This document shows, one piece after another, positions 11,791-24,560 of a DNA stretch of 64,000 nt. A program made the translations under genes and the position numbers. The stretch lies in assembly GCA_033439265.1 (NCBI GenBank), contig JAVTVX010000016.1, positions 18,584,701-18,648,700 on the forward strand. Reading direction: 5' to 3'. Below the pieces are notes generated by a model. It was not told where the DNA came from, made no database searches, and saw only the letters and a list, made by a program, of their open reading frames with translations. Each line of letters begins with the position of its first letter. Position 1 is the first letter of the stretch. The DNA comes from Dillenia suffruticosa. Its lineage: Eukaryota; Streptophyta; Magnoliopsida; Dilleniales; Dilleniaceae.

Positions 11791-13046
11791 AGAGTAGAAC
11801 CTTGATTGAAACTTAAAATTGAAAATTCAATGAAATCTAGAGAGATTGATCGTATTTTTTCAATTACTTTTGTCAATACAAATGAAACTGTATGGGAGAC
11901 CGACACATAGTCATTCGAAAGAAATACAAGCAGTCCTCCTATTGAGTGTGGCAACTTACAAATTAAGAGTTATCCAAAACTCCAAAAATCTCAAAAGCTA
12001 GGACTCATCATGAAATTAAAAAGCCAATATTCATTCTAGGACAAGTTAAATATGTATAACTCAAAAAATATTAATTAAGTATTTCGTAAACATCCATCTA
12101 AATTCCCTAAAATTTATCATAATCCCCGTTGAATGTCCATTACACAAAGAATATGCCACAAAAAAGCATTACTAGGAATAGACCCGGGGAAAAAATACTA
12201 GTGAAGGAAAAAGAGTACAGTTTTCATGGCGTTTGACAGTGTACTCGCAAACCCTATTGGGTATATCAAATCAACATTAGTTTTAGAATTAGTAGAATGG
12301 AACAAGTCAAGTTCAGTTCTTTCTTGGAGATATCGAATAATACGTTTGATTGCATTCCGATGTCATCATGCAAAAGAAATTAAATCTTCTTAATGCATTC
12401 ACAAAGAATGATATATTAGATCTTATACAATTAGTAAGGTACGTAAAAGAAATTCCTTAGGACCAATAAACTATTCAATTTTCTCCCGTGGTCTTAAAGT
12501 ATCTTACTCAATGTCCAATGATCGGATTACCGTTCGGGTACTTAATAGATGTGTTTTATCGGTACAGAAATGTTTTAAAACTTTAGTCGTGTAATTTGAT
12601 TAATGAATGAATATCTCATCTTCTAGACATTCAATTTGTAAACAAAGATAATTTTTTTTTTTTTATTTCCAAAACCTCGATCCCAAATTTTCATTTTTAA
12701 TATTCAATGGTTTTCAAAATCTCTACACGAGAGCCATTAAAATTCAATGTTCCTTTGCAAATAATTAATGCGGGAAATTGCATTGTTTACCCCCTGATAT
12801 CCATTATCATGATCACCGTTAGCTATCAAAACATTAAGTCACATACACCATCTTTTAGAGAGGGAGAGGGAGACAGAGAGGGCAAGAGAGTAAGCTTGTT
12901 ATTTAAGTCATATAATTTGTTATTAACTCACGTACATACAATAAATGGAATGATAATGATGATAAATATTTGGAAAATTACCGGTACAAGGTAAAAACCT
13001 GCAACTTAAACAAAGTTTACCATCCACCAATTGGTTTGACAACAAA

Positions 13047-13118
13047 TCCGTTGTCGTCCAGCGGTTAGGATGTCTGGCTTTCACCCAGGAGACCCGGGTT
13101 CGATTCCCGGCAACGGAA
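13047..13118 (+). tRNA. tRNA-Glu (UUC), type A, repeat unit 4
   Basis: Identical to the copy at 1207. Confidence 0.87.
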
Positions 13119-14341
13119 AGAGTAGAATCTTGATTGAAACTCAAAATTGAAAATTGAATGAAATCTAGAGAGATTGATCGTATTTGAATACAAATGAAAT
13201 CATATGGGAGACCGATATATAGGCATTCGAAAGAAATACAAATAGTCCTCCTTTTAAGTGTGGCAACTTACAAATTAAGAGTTATCCAAAACTCCAAAAA
13301 TCTCAACAGCTAGGACTTATCATGAAATTAAAAAGCCACTATTCATTCTAAGACAAGTTAAATATTTATAACTTAAAAATATTTATTAAATATTTCATAA
13401 ACAACCATCTAAATTCCCTAAAATTTTTAACAATCCCCGTTGAATGTCCATTACACAAAGAATATGCCACATAAAAGCATTACGAGGAATAGACCCAGGG
13501 AAAAAATACTAGCGAAGGAAAAAGAGTACCGTTTTCAAGGTGTTTGACAGTGTACTTGCAACCCCTATTGGGTATATCAAATCAACATTAGTTTTAGAAA
13601 TAGTAGAATGGAACAAGTCAAGTTCAGTTATTTCTTGGAGATATTGAATAACACGTTTGACCGCATTCCGATGTCATCATGTAGAAGAAAAATTAAATCT
13701 TCTTAATGCATTCACAAAGAATGATATATTAGATCTTATACAATTAGCAAGGTACGTAAAAGAAATTCTTTAGGACTAATAAGCTATTCAATTTTCTCCC
13801 GTGGTCTTAAAGGATCTTACTCAATGTCCAATGATCGGATTACCGTTCGGGTACTTCATAGATGTGTTCTATCCGTACAGAAATGTTTTAAAACTTTAGT
13901 ATGGTAATTTGATTAATGAATGAATATCTAATCTTCTAGATATTCAATTTGTAAACAAACGTAAAAATTTATTTTTCCAAAACCTCGATCCCAAATTTTC
14001 ATTTTTAATATTCAATGGTTTTTAAAATCTCTAAACGAGAGCCATTGAGATTCAAAGATCCTTTGCAAATAATTAATGCGGCAAATTGCATTGTTTATCC
14101 CTTGATATCCATTGTCATAATCATCGTTAGCCATCAAAACATTAAGTCACATACACCATCTTTTAGAGAGGGAGAGGGGGAGAGAGTAAGCTTGTTATTA
14201 ACTTATATAATTTGTTATTAACTCACATGCATAGAATGAATGGAATGATAATGATGATAAATATTTGGAAAATTACCGGTACAAGATAAAAACCTACAAC
14301 TTATATAAAGTTTATCATCCACCAATTGGTTTGACAACAAA

Positions 14342-14413
14342 TCCGTTGTCGTCCAGCGGTTAGGATATCTGGCTTTCACCCAGGAGACCCGGGTTCGATT
14401 CCCGGCAACGGAA
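14342..14413 (+). tRNA. tRNA-Glu (UUC), type B, repeat unit 4
   Basis: Identical to the copy at 2502. Confidence 0.89.
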
Positions 14414-15665
14414 AGAGTAGAATCTTGATTGAAACTCAAAATTGAAAATTGAATGAAATCTAGAGAGGTCGATCATATTTTTTTCTACTATTTTTGTGAA
14501 TACGAATGAAATTATATGGGTGACCAATATATAGGCATTCGAATGAAATACAAATAGCCCTCCGATTAAGTGTGACAACTTACAAATTAAGAGTTACCCA
14601 AAACTCCAAAAATCTCAACAGCTAGGACTTATCATGAAATTAAAAAGCCAATATTCATTCAAAGACAAGTTAAATATGTATAACTTAAAAACATTTATTA
14701 AATATTTCATAAACATCCATCTATATTCCCAAAATTTTATAACAATCCCCTTTGAAAGTCCATCATACAAAGAATATGCCACATAAAAGCATTAGTAGGA
14801 ATAGACCCGGGGAAAAAATACCAGTGAAGGAAAAAGATTAGCATCTTCAGGGTGTTTGACAGTGTACTTGCAACCCCTATTGGGTATATCAAATCGACAT
14901 TAGTTTTAGAATTAGTAGAATGGAACAAGTGAAGTTCAGTTATTTCTTGGAGATATCGAATAATACGTTTGACTGCATTCCGATGTCATCATGTAGATGA
15001 AAAATTAAATCTTCTTAATGCATTCGCAAAGAATGATATATTAGATCTTATACAATTAGCAAGATACGTAAAAGAAATTCTTTAGGACCAACAAGCTATT
15101 CAATTTTCTCCCGTGGTCTTAAAGGATCTGTCTCAATGTCCAATGTTCGGATCACCTTTCGGGTACTTAATAGATGTGTTTTATCCGCACAGAAATGTTT
15201 TGAAATTTTAGTTGTGTAATTTGATTAATGAATGAATATCTCGTCTTCTAGATATTCAATTTGTAAACAAACGTAAAAATTTATTTTTCCAAAACCTCGA
15301 TCCCAAATTTTCATTTTTAATATTGAATGGTTTTTAAAATCTCTACATAAGAGCCATTAAGATTCAAAGATCCGTTGCAAATAATCAATATGGCAAATTG
15401 CATTGTTTGCCCCTTGATATCCATTATCATGATCACCATTAGCCGTCAAAACATTAAGTCACATACACCATCGTTTTGAGAGGGAGGGGAATTGGGAGAG
15501 GGAGAGAGAGTAAGCTTGTTATTAAGTCATGTAATTTGTTATTAACTCACATACATACAATGAATGGAATGATAATGATGATAAATATTTGAAAAATTAC
15601 CGGTAAAAGATAAAAGCCTACAACTTATATAAAGTTTACCATCCACCAATTGGTTTGACAACAAA

Positions 15666-15737
15666 TCCGTTGTCATCCGGTGGTTAGGATGTCTGGCTTT
15701 CACCAAGGAGACCCGGGTTCGATTCCCGGCAAAGCAA
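15666..15737 (+). tRNA. tRNA-Glu-like, type C, repeat unit 4
   Basis: Same mismatches as the copy at 3826; the last type C copy before the array edge. Confidence 0.6.
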
Positions 15738-16993
15738 AGAGTAGAACCTTGATTGAAACTTAAAATTGAAAATTCAATGAAATCTAGAGAGATTGATCGT
15801 ATTTTTTCAATTACTTTTGTCAATACAAATGAAACTGTATGGGAGACCGACACATAGTCATTCGAAAGAAATACAAGCAGTCCTCCTATTGAGTGTGGCA
15901 ACTTACAAATTAAGAGTTATCCAAAACTCCAAAAATCTCAAAAGCTAGGACTCATCATGAAATTAAAAAGCCAATATTCATTCTAGGACAAGTTAAATAT
16001 GTATAACTCAAAAAATATTAATTAAGTATTTCGTAAACATCCATCTAAATTCCCTAAAATTTATCATAATCCCCGTTGAATGTCCATTACACAAAGAATA
16101 TGCCACAAAAAAGCATTACTAGGAATAGACCCGGGGAAAAAATACTAGTGAAGGAAAAAGAGTACAGTTTTCATGGCGTTTGACAGTGTACTCGCAAACC
16201 CTATTGGGTATATCAAATCAACATTAGTTTTAGAATTAGTAGAATGGAACAAGTCAAGTTCAGTTCTTTCTTGGAGATATCGAATAATACGTTTGATTGC
16301 ATTCCGATGTCATCATGCAAAAGAAATTAAATCTTCTTAATGCATTCACAAAGAATGATATATTAGATCTTATACAATTAGTAAGGTACGTAAAAGAAAT
16401 TCCTTAGGACCAATAAACTATTCAATTTTCTCCCGTGGTCTTAAAGTATCTTACTCAATGTCCAATGATCGGATTACCGTTCGGGTACTTAATAGATGTG
16501 TTTTATCGGTACAGAAATGTTTTAAAACTTTAGTCGTGTAATTTGATTAATGAATGAATATCTCATCTTCTAGACATTCAATTTGTAAACAAAGATAATT
16601 TTTTTTTTTTTATTTCCAAAACCTCGATCCCAAATTTTCATTTTTAATATTCAATGGTTTTCAAAATCTCTACACGAGAGCCATTAAAATTCAATGTTCC
16701 TTTGCAAATAATTAATGCGGGAAATTGCATTGTTTACCCCCTGATATCCATTATCATGATCACCGTTAGCTATCAAAACATTAAGTCACATACACCATCT
16801 TTTAGAGAGGGAGAGGGAGACAGAGAGGGCAAGAGAGTAAGCTTGTTATTTAAGTCATATAATTTGTTATTAACTCACGTACATACAATAAATGGAATGA
16901 TAATGATGATAAATATTTGGAAAATTACCGGTACAAGGTAAAAACCTGCAACTTAAACAAAGTTTACCATCCACCAATTGGTTTGACAACAAA

Positions 16994-17065
16994 TCCGTTG
17001 TCGTCCAGCGGTTAGGATGTCTGGCTTTCACCCAGGAGACCCGGGTTCGATTCCCGGCAACGGAA
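16994..17065 (+). tRNA. tRNA-Glu (UUC), type A, repeat unit 5
   Basis: Identical to the copy at 1207. Confidence 0.87.
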
Positions 17066-18288
17066 AGAGTAGAATCTTGATTGAAACTCAAAATTGAAAA
17101 TTGAATGAAATCTAGAGAGATTGATCGTATTTGAATACAAATGAAATCATATGGGAGACCGATATATAGGCATTCGAAAGAAATACAAATAGTCCTCCTT
17201 TTAAGTGTGGCAACTTACAAATTAAGAGTTATCCAAAACTCCAAAAATCTCAACAGCTAGGACTTATCATGAAATTAAAAAGCCACTATTCATTCTAAGA
17301 CAAGTTAAATATTTATAACTTAAAAATATTTATTAAATATTTCATAAACAACCATCTAAATTCCCTAAAATTTTTAACAATCCCCGTTGAATGTCCATTA
17401 CACAAAGAATATGCCACATAAAAGCATTACGAGGAATAGACCCAGGGAAAAAATACTAGCGAAGGAAAAAGAGTACCGTTTTCAAGGTGTTTGACAGTGT
17501 ACTTGCAACCCCTATTGGGTATATCAAATCAACATTAGTTTTAGAAATAGTAGAATGGAACAAGTCAAGTTCAGTTATTTCTTGGAGATATTGAATAACA
17601 CGTTTGACCGCATTCCGATGTCATCATGTAGAAGAAAAATTAAATCTTCTTAATGCATTCACAAAGAATGATATATTAGATCTTATACAATTAGCAAGGT
17701 ACGTAAAAGAAATTCTTTAGGACTAATAAGCTATTCAATTTTCTCCCGTGGTCTTAAAGGATCTTACTCAATGTCCAATGATCGGATTACCGTTCGGGTA
17801 CTTCATAGATGTGTTCTATCCGTACAGAAATGTTTTAAAACTTTAGTATGGTAATTTGATTAATGAATGAATATCTAATCTTCTAGATATTCAATTTGTA
17901 AACAAACGTAAAAATTTATTTTTCCAAAACCTCGATCCCAAATTTTCATTTTTAATATTCAATGGTTTTTAAAATCTCTAAACGAGAGCCATTGAGATTC
18001 AAAGATCCTTTGCAAATAATTAATGCGGCAAATTGCATTGTTTATCCCTTGATATCCATTGTCATAATCATCGTTAGCCATCAAAACATTAAGTCACATA
18101 CACCATCTTTTAGAGAGGGAGAGGGGGAGAGAGTAAGCTTGTTATTAACTTATATAATTTGTTATTAACTCACATGCATAGAATGAATGGAATGATAATG
18201 ATGATAAATATTTGGAAAATTACCGGTACAAGATAAAAACCTACAACTTATATAAAGTTTATCATCCACCAATAGGTTTGACAACAAA

Positions 18289-18360
18289 TCCGTTGTCGTC
18301 CAGCGGTTAGGATATCTGGCTTTCACCCAGGAGACCCGGGTTCGATTCCCGGCAACGGAA
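18289..18360 (+). tRNA. tRNA-Glu (UUC), type B, repeat unit 5
   Basis: The body is identical to 2502. The upstream flank has a private change (aatAggttt, about 15 bp upstream) not seen in the other type B copies. Confidence 0.88.
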
Positions 18361-19612
18361 AGAGTAGAATCTTGATTGAAACTCAAAATTGAAAATTGAA
18401 TGAAATCTAGAGAGGTCGATCATATTTTTTTCTACTATTTTTGTGAATACGAATGAAATTATATGGGTGACCAATATATAGGCATTCGAATGAAATACAA
18501 ATAGCCCTCCGATTAAGTGTGACAACTTACAAATTAAGAGTTACCCAAAACTCCAAAAATCTCAACAGCTAGGACTTATCATGAAATTAAAAAGCCAATA
18601 TTCATTCAAAGACAAGTTAAATATGTATAACTTAAAAACATTTATTAAATATTTCATAAACATCCATCTATATTCCCAAAATTTTATAACAATCCCCTTT
18701 GAAAGTCCATCATACAAAGAATATGCCACATAAAAGCATTAGTAGGAATAGACCCGGGGAAAAAATACTAGTGAAGGAAAAAGATTAGCATCTTCAGGGT
18801 GTTTGACAGTGTACTTGCAACCCCTATTGGGTATATCAAATCGACATTAGTTTTAGAATTAGTAGAATGGAACAAGTGAAGTTCAGTTATTTCTTGGAGA
18901 TATCGAATAATACGTTTGACTGCATTCCGATGTCATCATGTAGATGAAAAATTAAATCTTCTTAATGCATTCGCAAAGAATGATATATTAGATCTTATAC
19001 AATTAGCAAGATACGTAAAAGAAATTCTTTAGGACCAATAAGCTATTCAATTTTCTCCCGTGGTCTTAAAGGATCTGTCTCAATGTCCAATGTTCGGATC
19101 ACCTTTCGGGTACTTAATAGACGTGTTTTATCCGCACAGAAATGTTTTGAAATTTTAGTTGTGTAATTTGATTAATGAATGAATATCTCGTCTTCTAGAT
19201 ATTCAATTTATAAACAAACGTAAAAATTTATTTTTCCAAAACCTCGATCCCAAATTTTCATTTTTAATATTGAATGGTTTTTAAAATCTCTACATGAGAG
19301 CCATTAAAATTCAAAGATCCTTTACAAATAATTAATGCGGGAAATTTCATTTTTTACCCCTTGACATCCCTTATCTTGATCACCGTTAGCTATCAAAATA
19401 TTAATTCACATACACCATCTTTTAGAGAGGGAGAGGGAGAGGGAGAGGGCAAGAGAGTAAACTTGTTATTTAGTCATATAATTTGTTATTAACTCATGTA
19501 CATGCATTGAATGGAATGATAATGATGATAAATATTTAGAAAATTACCGGTACAAGATAAAAACCTACAACTTATATAAAGTTTACCATCCACCAGTTGG
19601 TTTGACAACCAA

Positions 19613-19684
19613 TCCGTTGTCATCCAGCGGTTAGGATGTCTGGCTTTCACCCAGAAGACCCGGGTTCGATTCTTAGCAACGGAA
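19613..19684 (+). tRNA. tRNA-Glu (UUC)-like, first edge monomer
   Basis: Acceptor, D and anticodon stems pair (TCTGG/CCAGA). The 3' side of the T stem has decayed to CTTAG, leaving one mismatch and two G-T wobbles. TATATAAA is present upstream. Confidence 0.6.
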
Positions 19685-20943
19685 AGAGTAGAATCTTGAT
19701 TGAAACTCAAAATTGAAAATTGAATGAAATCTTGGGAGATTGATCATGTTTTTTCTATTATTTTTGTGAATACAATTGAAATTATATGAGAGACCAATAT
19801 ATAAGCATTCGAAAGAAATACAAATAGTCCTCCGATTAAGTGCGGCAACATACAAATTAAGAGTTATCCAAAACTCCAAAAATCTCAAGAGCTAGGATTT
19901 ATCATGTAATTAAAAAGCCAATATTCATTCTAAGACAAGTTAAATATGTATAACTTAAAAACATTTATTAAATATTTCATAAACATTCATCGAAATTTCC
20001 TAAAATTTATAACAATCCCCTTTGAATATCCCCTTTGAATGTCCATTACACAAAGAATATGCCACATAAAAACATTATTAGGAATAATCTCAGGAAAAAA
20101 TATTAGTGAAGGAAAAAGAGTACCGTTTTCAAGGTGTTTGACAGTGTACTGCAACCCCTATTGGGTATATCAAATCAACATTAGTTTTAGAATTAGTAGA
20201 ATGGAACAAGTCAAGTTCAGTTATTTTTTAGAGATATCGAATAATACGTTTGACTGCATTCCGATGTCATCATGTAGAAGAAAAATTAAATCTTCTTAAT
20301 GCGTTCACAAAGAATGATATATTAGATCTTATACAATTATCTAGCTTCGTAAAAGAAATTGTTTAGGATCAATAAGGTATTCAGTTTTCTCATGTGACCT
20401 TAAAGGATCTTTCTCAATGTCCAATGATCGGATTACCATTCGGGTACTCAATAGATGTGTTTTGTCCTTATAGAAATGTTTTAAAACTTTAGTTGTGTAA
20501 TTTGATTAAAGAATGAATATCTCATCTTCTAGATATTCAATTTGTAAACAAACGTAAAAATTTATTTTTCCAAAACCTCGATCCCAAATTTTCATTTTTA
20601 ATATTCAATGATTTTTAAAATCTCTACATGAGATTTGCAAATAATTAATACGGGAAATTGCATTGTTTACCCCTTGATATCCAATATCAAGATCACTGTT
20701 AGCCATCAAAACATTAAGTCACATACACCATCTTTTAGAGAGGAAGAGGGAGACGGAGTGGGAGACGGAGATGGAGACGGAGAGAGAGTAAGCTTGTTAT
20801 TAAGTCATATAATTTGTTATTAACTCACATACATATGATGAATGGAATGACAGTGATGATAAATATTTGGAAAATTATTGGTAGAAGATAAAAACCTGCA
20901 AGCTATATAAAGTTTACCATCCACCAATTGGTTTGACAACAAA

Positions 20944-21015
20944 TCCGTTGTCATCCAGCGGTTAGGATGTCTGGCTTTCACCCCAGAGACCCGGGTTCAA
21001 TTCCCGACAACGGAA
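20944..21015 (+). pseudogene. tRNA-Glu pseudogene
   Basis: 72 nt with a TTC anticodon. The anticodon-stem 3' side is CCCAG (two mismatches) and the T stem ends CCCGA (one mismatch). Confidence 0.6.
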
Positions 21016-21071
21016 AGATTAGAATCTTGACTGAAACTCAAAATTGAAAATTGAATGAAATCTAGAGAGAT

Positions 21072-21506
21072 TGATCATATTTTTTCTATTATTTTTGTGA
21101 AAACAAATGAAATTATATGGGAGACCAATATACAGGAATTCGAAAGAAATACAAATAGTCCTCCTATTAAGTGTGGCAACTTACAAATTAAGAGTTATCC
21201 AAAACTCCAAAAATCTCAAAAGCTAGGACTTATCATGAAATTAAAAAGCCAATATTCATTCTAAGACAAGTTAAATATGTATAACTTAAGATCATATTTT
21301 TTCTATTATTTTTGTGAATACAAATGAAATTATATGGGAGACCGATATATAGGCATTCGAAAGAAATACAAATAGTCCTCCTATTAAGTGTGGCAACTTA
21401 CAAATGATGAGTTATCCAAAACTCCAAAAATCTCAACAGCTTGGACTTATCATGAAATTAAAAAGTTAATATTCATTCTAAGACAAGTTAAATATGTATA
21501 AGTTAA
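21072..21506. repeat. 218-bp tandem duplication inside an edge monomer
   Basis: The block beginning atcatattttttctattatt occurs at 21072 and again at 21290, each running to the tatgtataa motif. The copies differ by several substitutions, so this is not a very recent event. Confidence 0.8.
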
Positions 21507-22399
21507 AAACATTTATTAAATATTTCAAAAACATCCATCTAAATTCCCTTAAATTTATAACCATCCCCGTTGAATGTCCATTACACAAAGAATATGCCAC
21601 ATAAAAGCATTACTAGGAATAAACCTAGGGAAAAAATACTGGTGAAGGAAAAAGAGTACCATTTTCAAGGTGTTTGATAGTGTACTTGCAACCCCTATTG
21701 GATATATTTACTATCAACATAAGTTTTAGAATTAGTAGAATGGAACAAGTCAAGATCGTTTATTCGTCGGAGAATGATATATTAGATCTTATACAATTAG
21801 CAAGGTACGTAAAAGAAATTCTTTAGGACCAATAAGCTATTCAATTTTCTCCCGTGATCTTAAAGGATCTTTCTCAATGTTCAGTGATCCGATTACCATT
21901 CGGGTACTTAATAGATGTGTCTTATCCATATAGAAATGTTTTAAAATTTTAGTTGTGTAATTTGATTAATGATTGAATATCTTATCTTCTATAAGTTCAA
22001 TTTGTAAACAAACCCAAAATTTTATTTTTCCAAAACCTGGATCTCAAATTTTCATTTTAAATATTCAATAGTTTTTAAAATCTTTACATGAGAGCCATTA
22101 AAATTCAAAGATTCTTTGCAAATAATTAATGCGGCAAATTGCATTGTTTAACCCTTGATATCCATTATCATGATCACCGTTAGCCATCAAAATATTAAGT
22201 TACATACACCATCTTTTTGAGAGAGAGGGAGAGGGAGAGAGAGTAAGCTTGTTATTAAGTTTTTTAATTTGTTATTAACTCACATACATACAAAGAATGG
22301 AATGATAATGATGATAAATATTTGGAAAATTATCAAAACAAGATAAAACCCTACAACTTATATAAAGTTTACCATCCACCAACTCGTTTTGACAACAAA

Positions 22400-22471
22400 T
22401 CCGTTGTCATCCAGCGTTTAGGATGTTTGGCTTTCATCCAGGAGACCCGGGTTCGATTCCCGGCAACAGAA
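22400..22471 (+). pseudogene. tRNA-Glu pseudogene
   Basis: The D loop has lost the GG pair (AGCGTTTA), and the acceptor 3' side CAACAGA has one mismatch. TTC anticodon is kept. Confidence 0.6.
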
Positions 22472-23341
22472 AGAATACAATTTTAATTGAAGCTCAAAAT
22501 AAAAAATTGAACGAAATGTCGAGAGATTCATCTTATGTTCTCTATTGTTTTTCTGTCTTCCAATGAAATTATGGGGGGAGACCTATATATCGGCACTTTT
22601 GAAATAAATATAAGGTCCTAAGTGTGGCAACTTAAAAATTAAGAGTTACCCTAAAACCCAAAAGTCTCAAAAGTTAAGAGTCGACAGGAAATAAAAAATC
22701 TAGTGGTCATTCTAACTCAAGTTAAATGCAATGTAGAGATATAAAGCTTGCTCTAATACATTCACAACGAACGATACATTAGGTCTTGTGCAATTAGTGA
22801 TGTACATAAGTGCTCTACTTGAATTAAGATATGGTACCTAAGGACTAAGAAGTTCTTTTTTCTGCCATGGTATGAAAAGATCATTGTCAATTGCAAGTTA
22901 TAGGATGACCATTGACGTACTCAATGGACGTGTTTTATCCAAATAGATTGTTTTAAAACGTTAATAGTATAAGTAGATTGATGAATGAATCTCTCATCTT
23001 CTAGATGTTCAATTTGTAAACAAAGGCAAAATTATGTTTTTCCAAAATCCTGGGTCTCAAATTCTCCTTTTAAATATTCAATGGCTTTGAAAATTTCTCC
23101 AACAAGATTCAAAGATCCTTTGTAAATAATGAGTACCATAAATTGCATGTACAAGTTTACACATTGATATCCATTTTCCCCATCGCCATTAACAAACAAA
23201 ACATTAAGTCAAATACGCCATCTTTTAGAGGTAGAGAGAGAGAGATACCGATAAGTTGTTATTAATTCACATACATATAAATAATGGGAATGATAACGAT
23301 GATAAATATTTGGGATAATAAAAAAACATGACAAAAACACA

Positions 23342-23346
23342 CCACT
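23342..23346. repeat. Target-site duplication, left (CCACT)
   Basis: Exact 5-bp match to 26843-26847, immediately outside TG. Confidence 0.85.
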
Positions 23347-23390
23347 TGTAACACCGACACTGCGGTGTCCGTAAAAGAGTACCATTTTCG

Positions 23391-23392
<2 letters not shown>

Positions 23393-23429
<37 letters not shown>
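23393..23429. repeat. (AT)n microsatellite in the solo LTR
   Basis: Uninterrupted AT dinucleotides over about 37 bp. Confidence 0.95.
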
Positions 23430-23432
<3 letters not shown>

Positions 23433-23782
23433 GAGATATTCCTCAGTTCATTATATAGAGAGAGATTTTATTTATTTAAATTTGATTTTTGATTTTGGGG
23501 TATTGAAATTAAATTTTTTATATATTTTAATTTACCGAATCGGCAAATCGAAATAAACTCCATTTTTGTGAAATTCGCATTTCTGACGAAATATGGGTGT
23601 GAAAATATATATACACAAATATATATATAATTATTAAAAAAAATGGAGACGCAGCGTTTTGGGGCAAAACGTTGCGTCCCCTCCCCCCCTCTCTCTCTCT
23701 CTCTCTCCTCGACTCTTCGTTTCTCTCCCCTACCGCGGCGCCGCTCCTCCTTCACCGAGAGCTCCGTTGCCAATGGGCCACC

Positions 23783-23903
23783 ACCTTCTTCTTTTTCTTC
23801 TTCTTCTTCTTCTTCTTCTTCTTCTTCTTCTTCTTCTTCTTTTTCTTCTTCTTCTTCTTCTTCTTCTTCTTCTTCTTCTTCTTCTTCTTCTTCTTCTTCT
23901 TTC
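23783..23903. repeat. (CTT)n trinucleotide array in the solo LTR
   Basis: About 120 bp of CTT with two CTTTTTC-type interruptions. All long reading frames across it are homopolymers (poly-Ser, Leu, Phe on +; poly-Glu, Lys, Arg on -), so none is treated as a gene. Confidence 0.95.
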
Positions 23904-23929
23904 CCTCTCAGTTTCTCTCTCACAGTTCT

Positions 23930-24560
23930 CTCCCTCTCGTGATTTCTCGTGATCGCTCTCCCTTCCCGATCGCATACCGCCGCGAGCTCCACCACCAGCG
24001 CGCCACCGCACGATCTTTCCCACGCACTGCATGCCACCGTGCGCGATTGTCGTTGCCTCCCGCAAGCGTGCACCTTTGCACACGATCGAGATACAGCGTG
24101 CCTCAGTCAGCGAGCGAGTGCGACCCAGTCCGCGAGCGAGTGTGACCCAGCCCGCGAGCGAGCGAGCCTCAGTCCACGAGTGCGACCCAGTCCATGAGCG
24201 CAAGCCAGGCCATGGGCGCGCCTACATACGGGCGCACACCTGCGCACAGGCGTGCACCAGCGCACTGGCGTGCACCAGCGCACGAATGCGGACCAGCCCG
24301 CAAGCCACTGTGGCCCCCGAGCCACTGCCGGCCTGTAGGCCCATCAGTCGCAGGCCCGCCAGCCCATAGGCCCATCAGCTCGCAGACCTTTCGGCCTGCT
24401 AGCCTATTGGCCCGCAGACCAGCGAGCTCACTAGCCAAAGCCCACTGAACCGCTGACCGCGAACCCACCAGCCCGTTGTAGACCGCGAGCCCGTGACAGC
24501 CCGTGAGCTCGTGACAGCCATGCAGATAGCATTTCAGATCTTGAAGTGATCGAGGAGACA
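23930..24560. other. CpG-rich, GC-rich block in the solo LTR
   Basis: GC-rich sequence with many CpG sites and loosely repeated words (GCGAGCGAG, GTGCACCAGCGCAC, AGCCCATAGGCCCA), in sharp contrast to the AT-rich surroundings. It is preceded by a CT-rich run at 23680-23720. Many overlapping frames are open only because stops are rare in GC-rich DNA. It may be leader-type sequence or captured host DNA. Confidence 0.6.

Larger units (their letters stand above)
1..19290. repeat. Higher-order tandem repeat, 3.95 kb unit made of three 1.3 kb tRNA-Glu/copia monomers
   Basis: The same sequence recurs with a spacing of 3,946-3,947 bp: the tRNA starting at 1207 recurs at 5153, 9100, 13047 and 16994. 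Each unit has three related monomers (A, B, C) of about 1,295, 1,324 and 1,327 bp measured from tRNA to tRNA. Monomers within a unit differ visibly (SNPs, small indels, GA-minisatellite length). Equivalent monomers in successive units are almost base-for-base identical. Differences I saw include accctGttgg at 410-419 against accctAttgg elsewhere, a ttttattaa variant near 4703, poly-T length near 810/4750, and aatAggttt near 18273. The array enters from the left edge, and copy five loses its match to type C near 19290. The pattern is that of satellite higher-order repeats. An assembly artefact cannot be excluded from sequence alone. Confidence 0.95.
19291..23341. repeat. Diverged edge monomers left of the solo LTR
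   Basis: Monomers with tRNAs at 19613, 20944 and 22400 are recognisably the same family but no longer match types A-C. They show private indels: a longer GA-rich tract with GGAGACGGAG-type units at 20740-20788, a 218-bp internal duplication (21072-21506), and loss of about 100 bp near 21760. The monomer from 22472 to the solo LTR is a short variant lacking most of the RNase H relic. Confidence 0.85.

Noticed and set aside
1..19290. CRISPR-like or prokaryotic repeat array
   Set aside because: Unit length is 3.9 kb with no short direct repeat/spacer structure, and the window is plainly plant nuclear.
23468..24203. Long frames across the CTT array (poly-E, poly-S, poly-F, poly-R, up to 201 codons)
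   Set aside because: All are products of one trinucleotide repeat and stop-poor GC-rich DNA inside a solo LTR.
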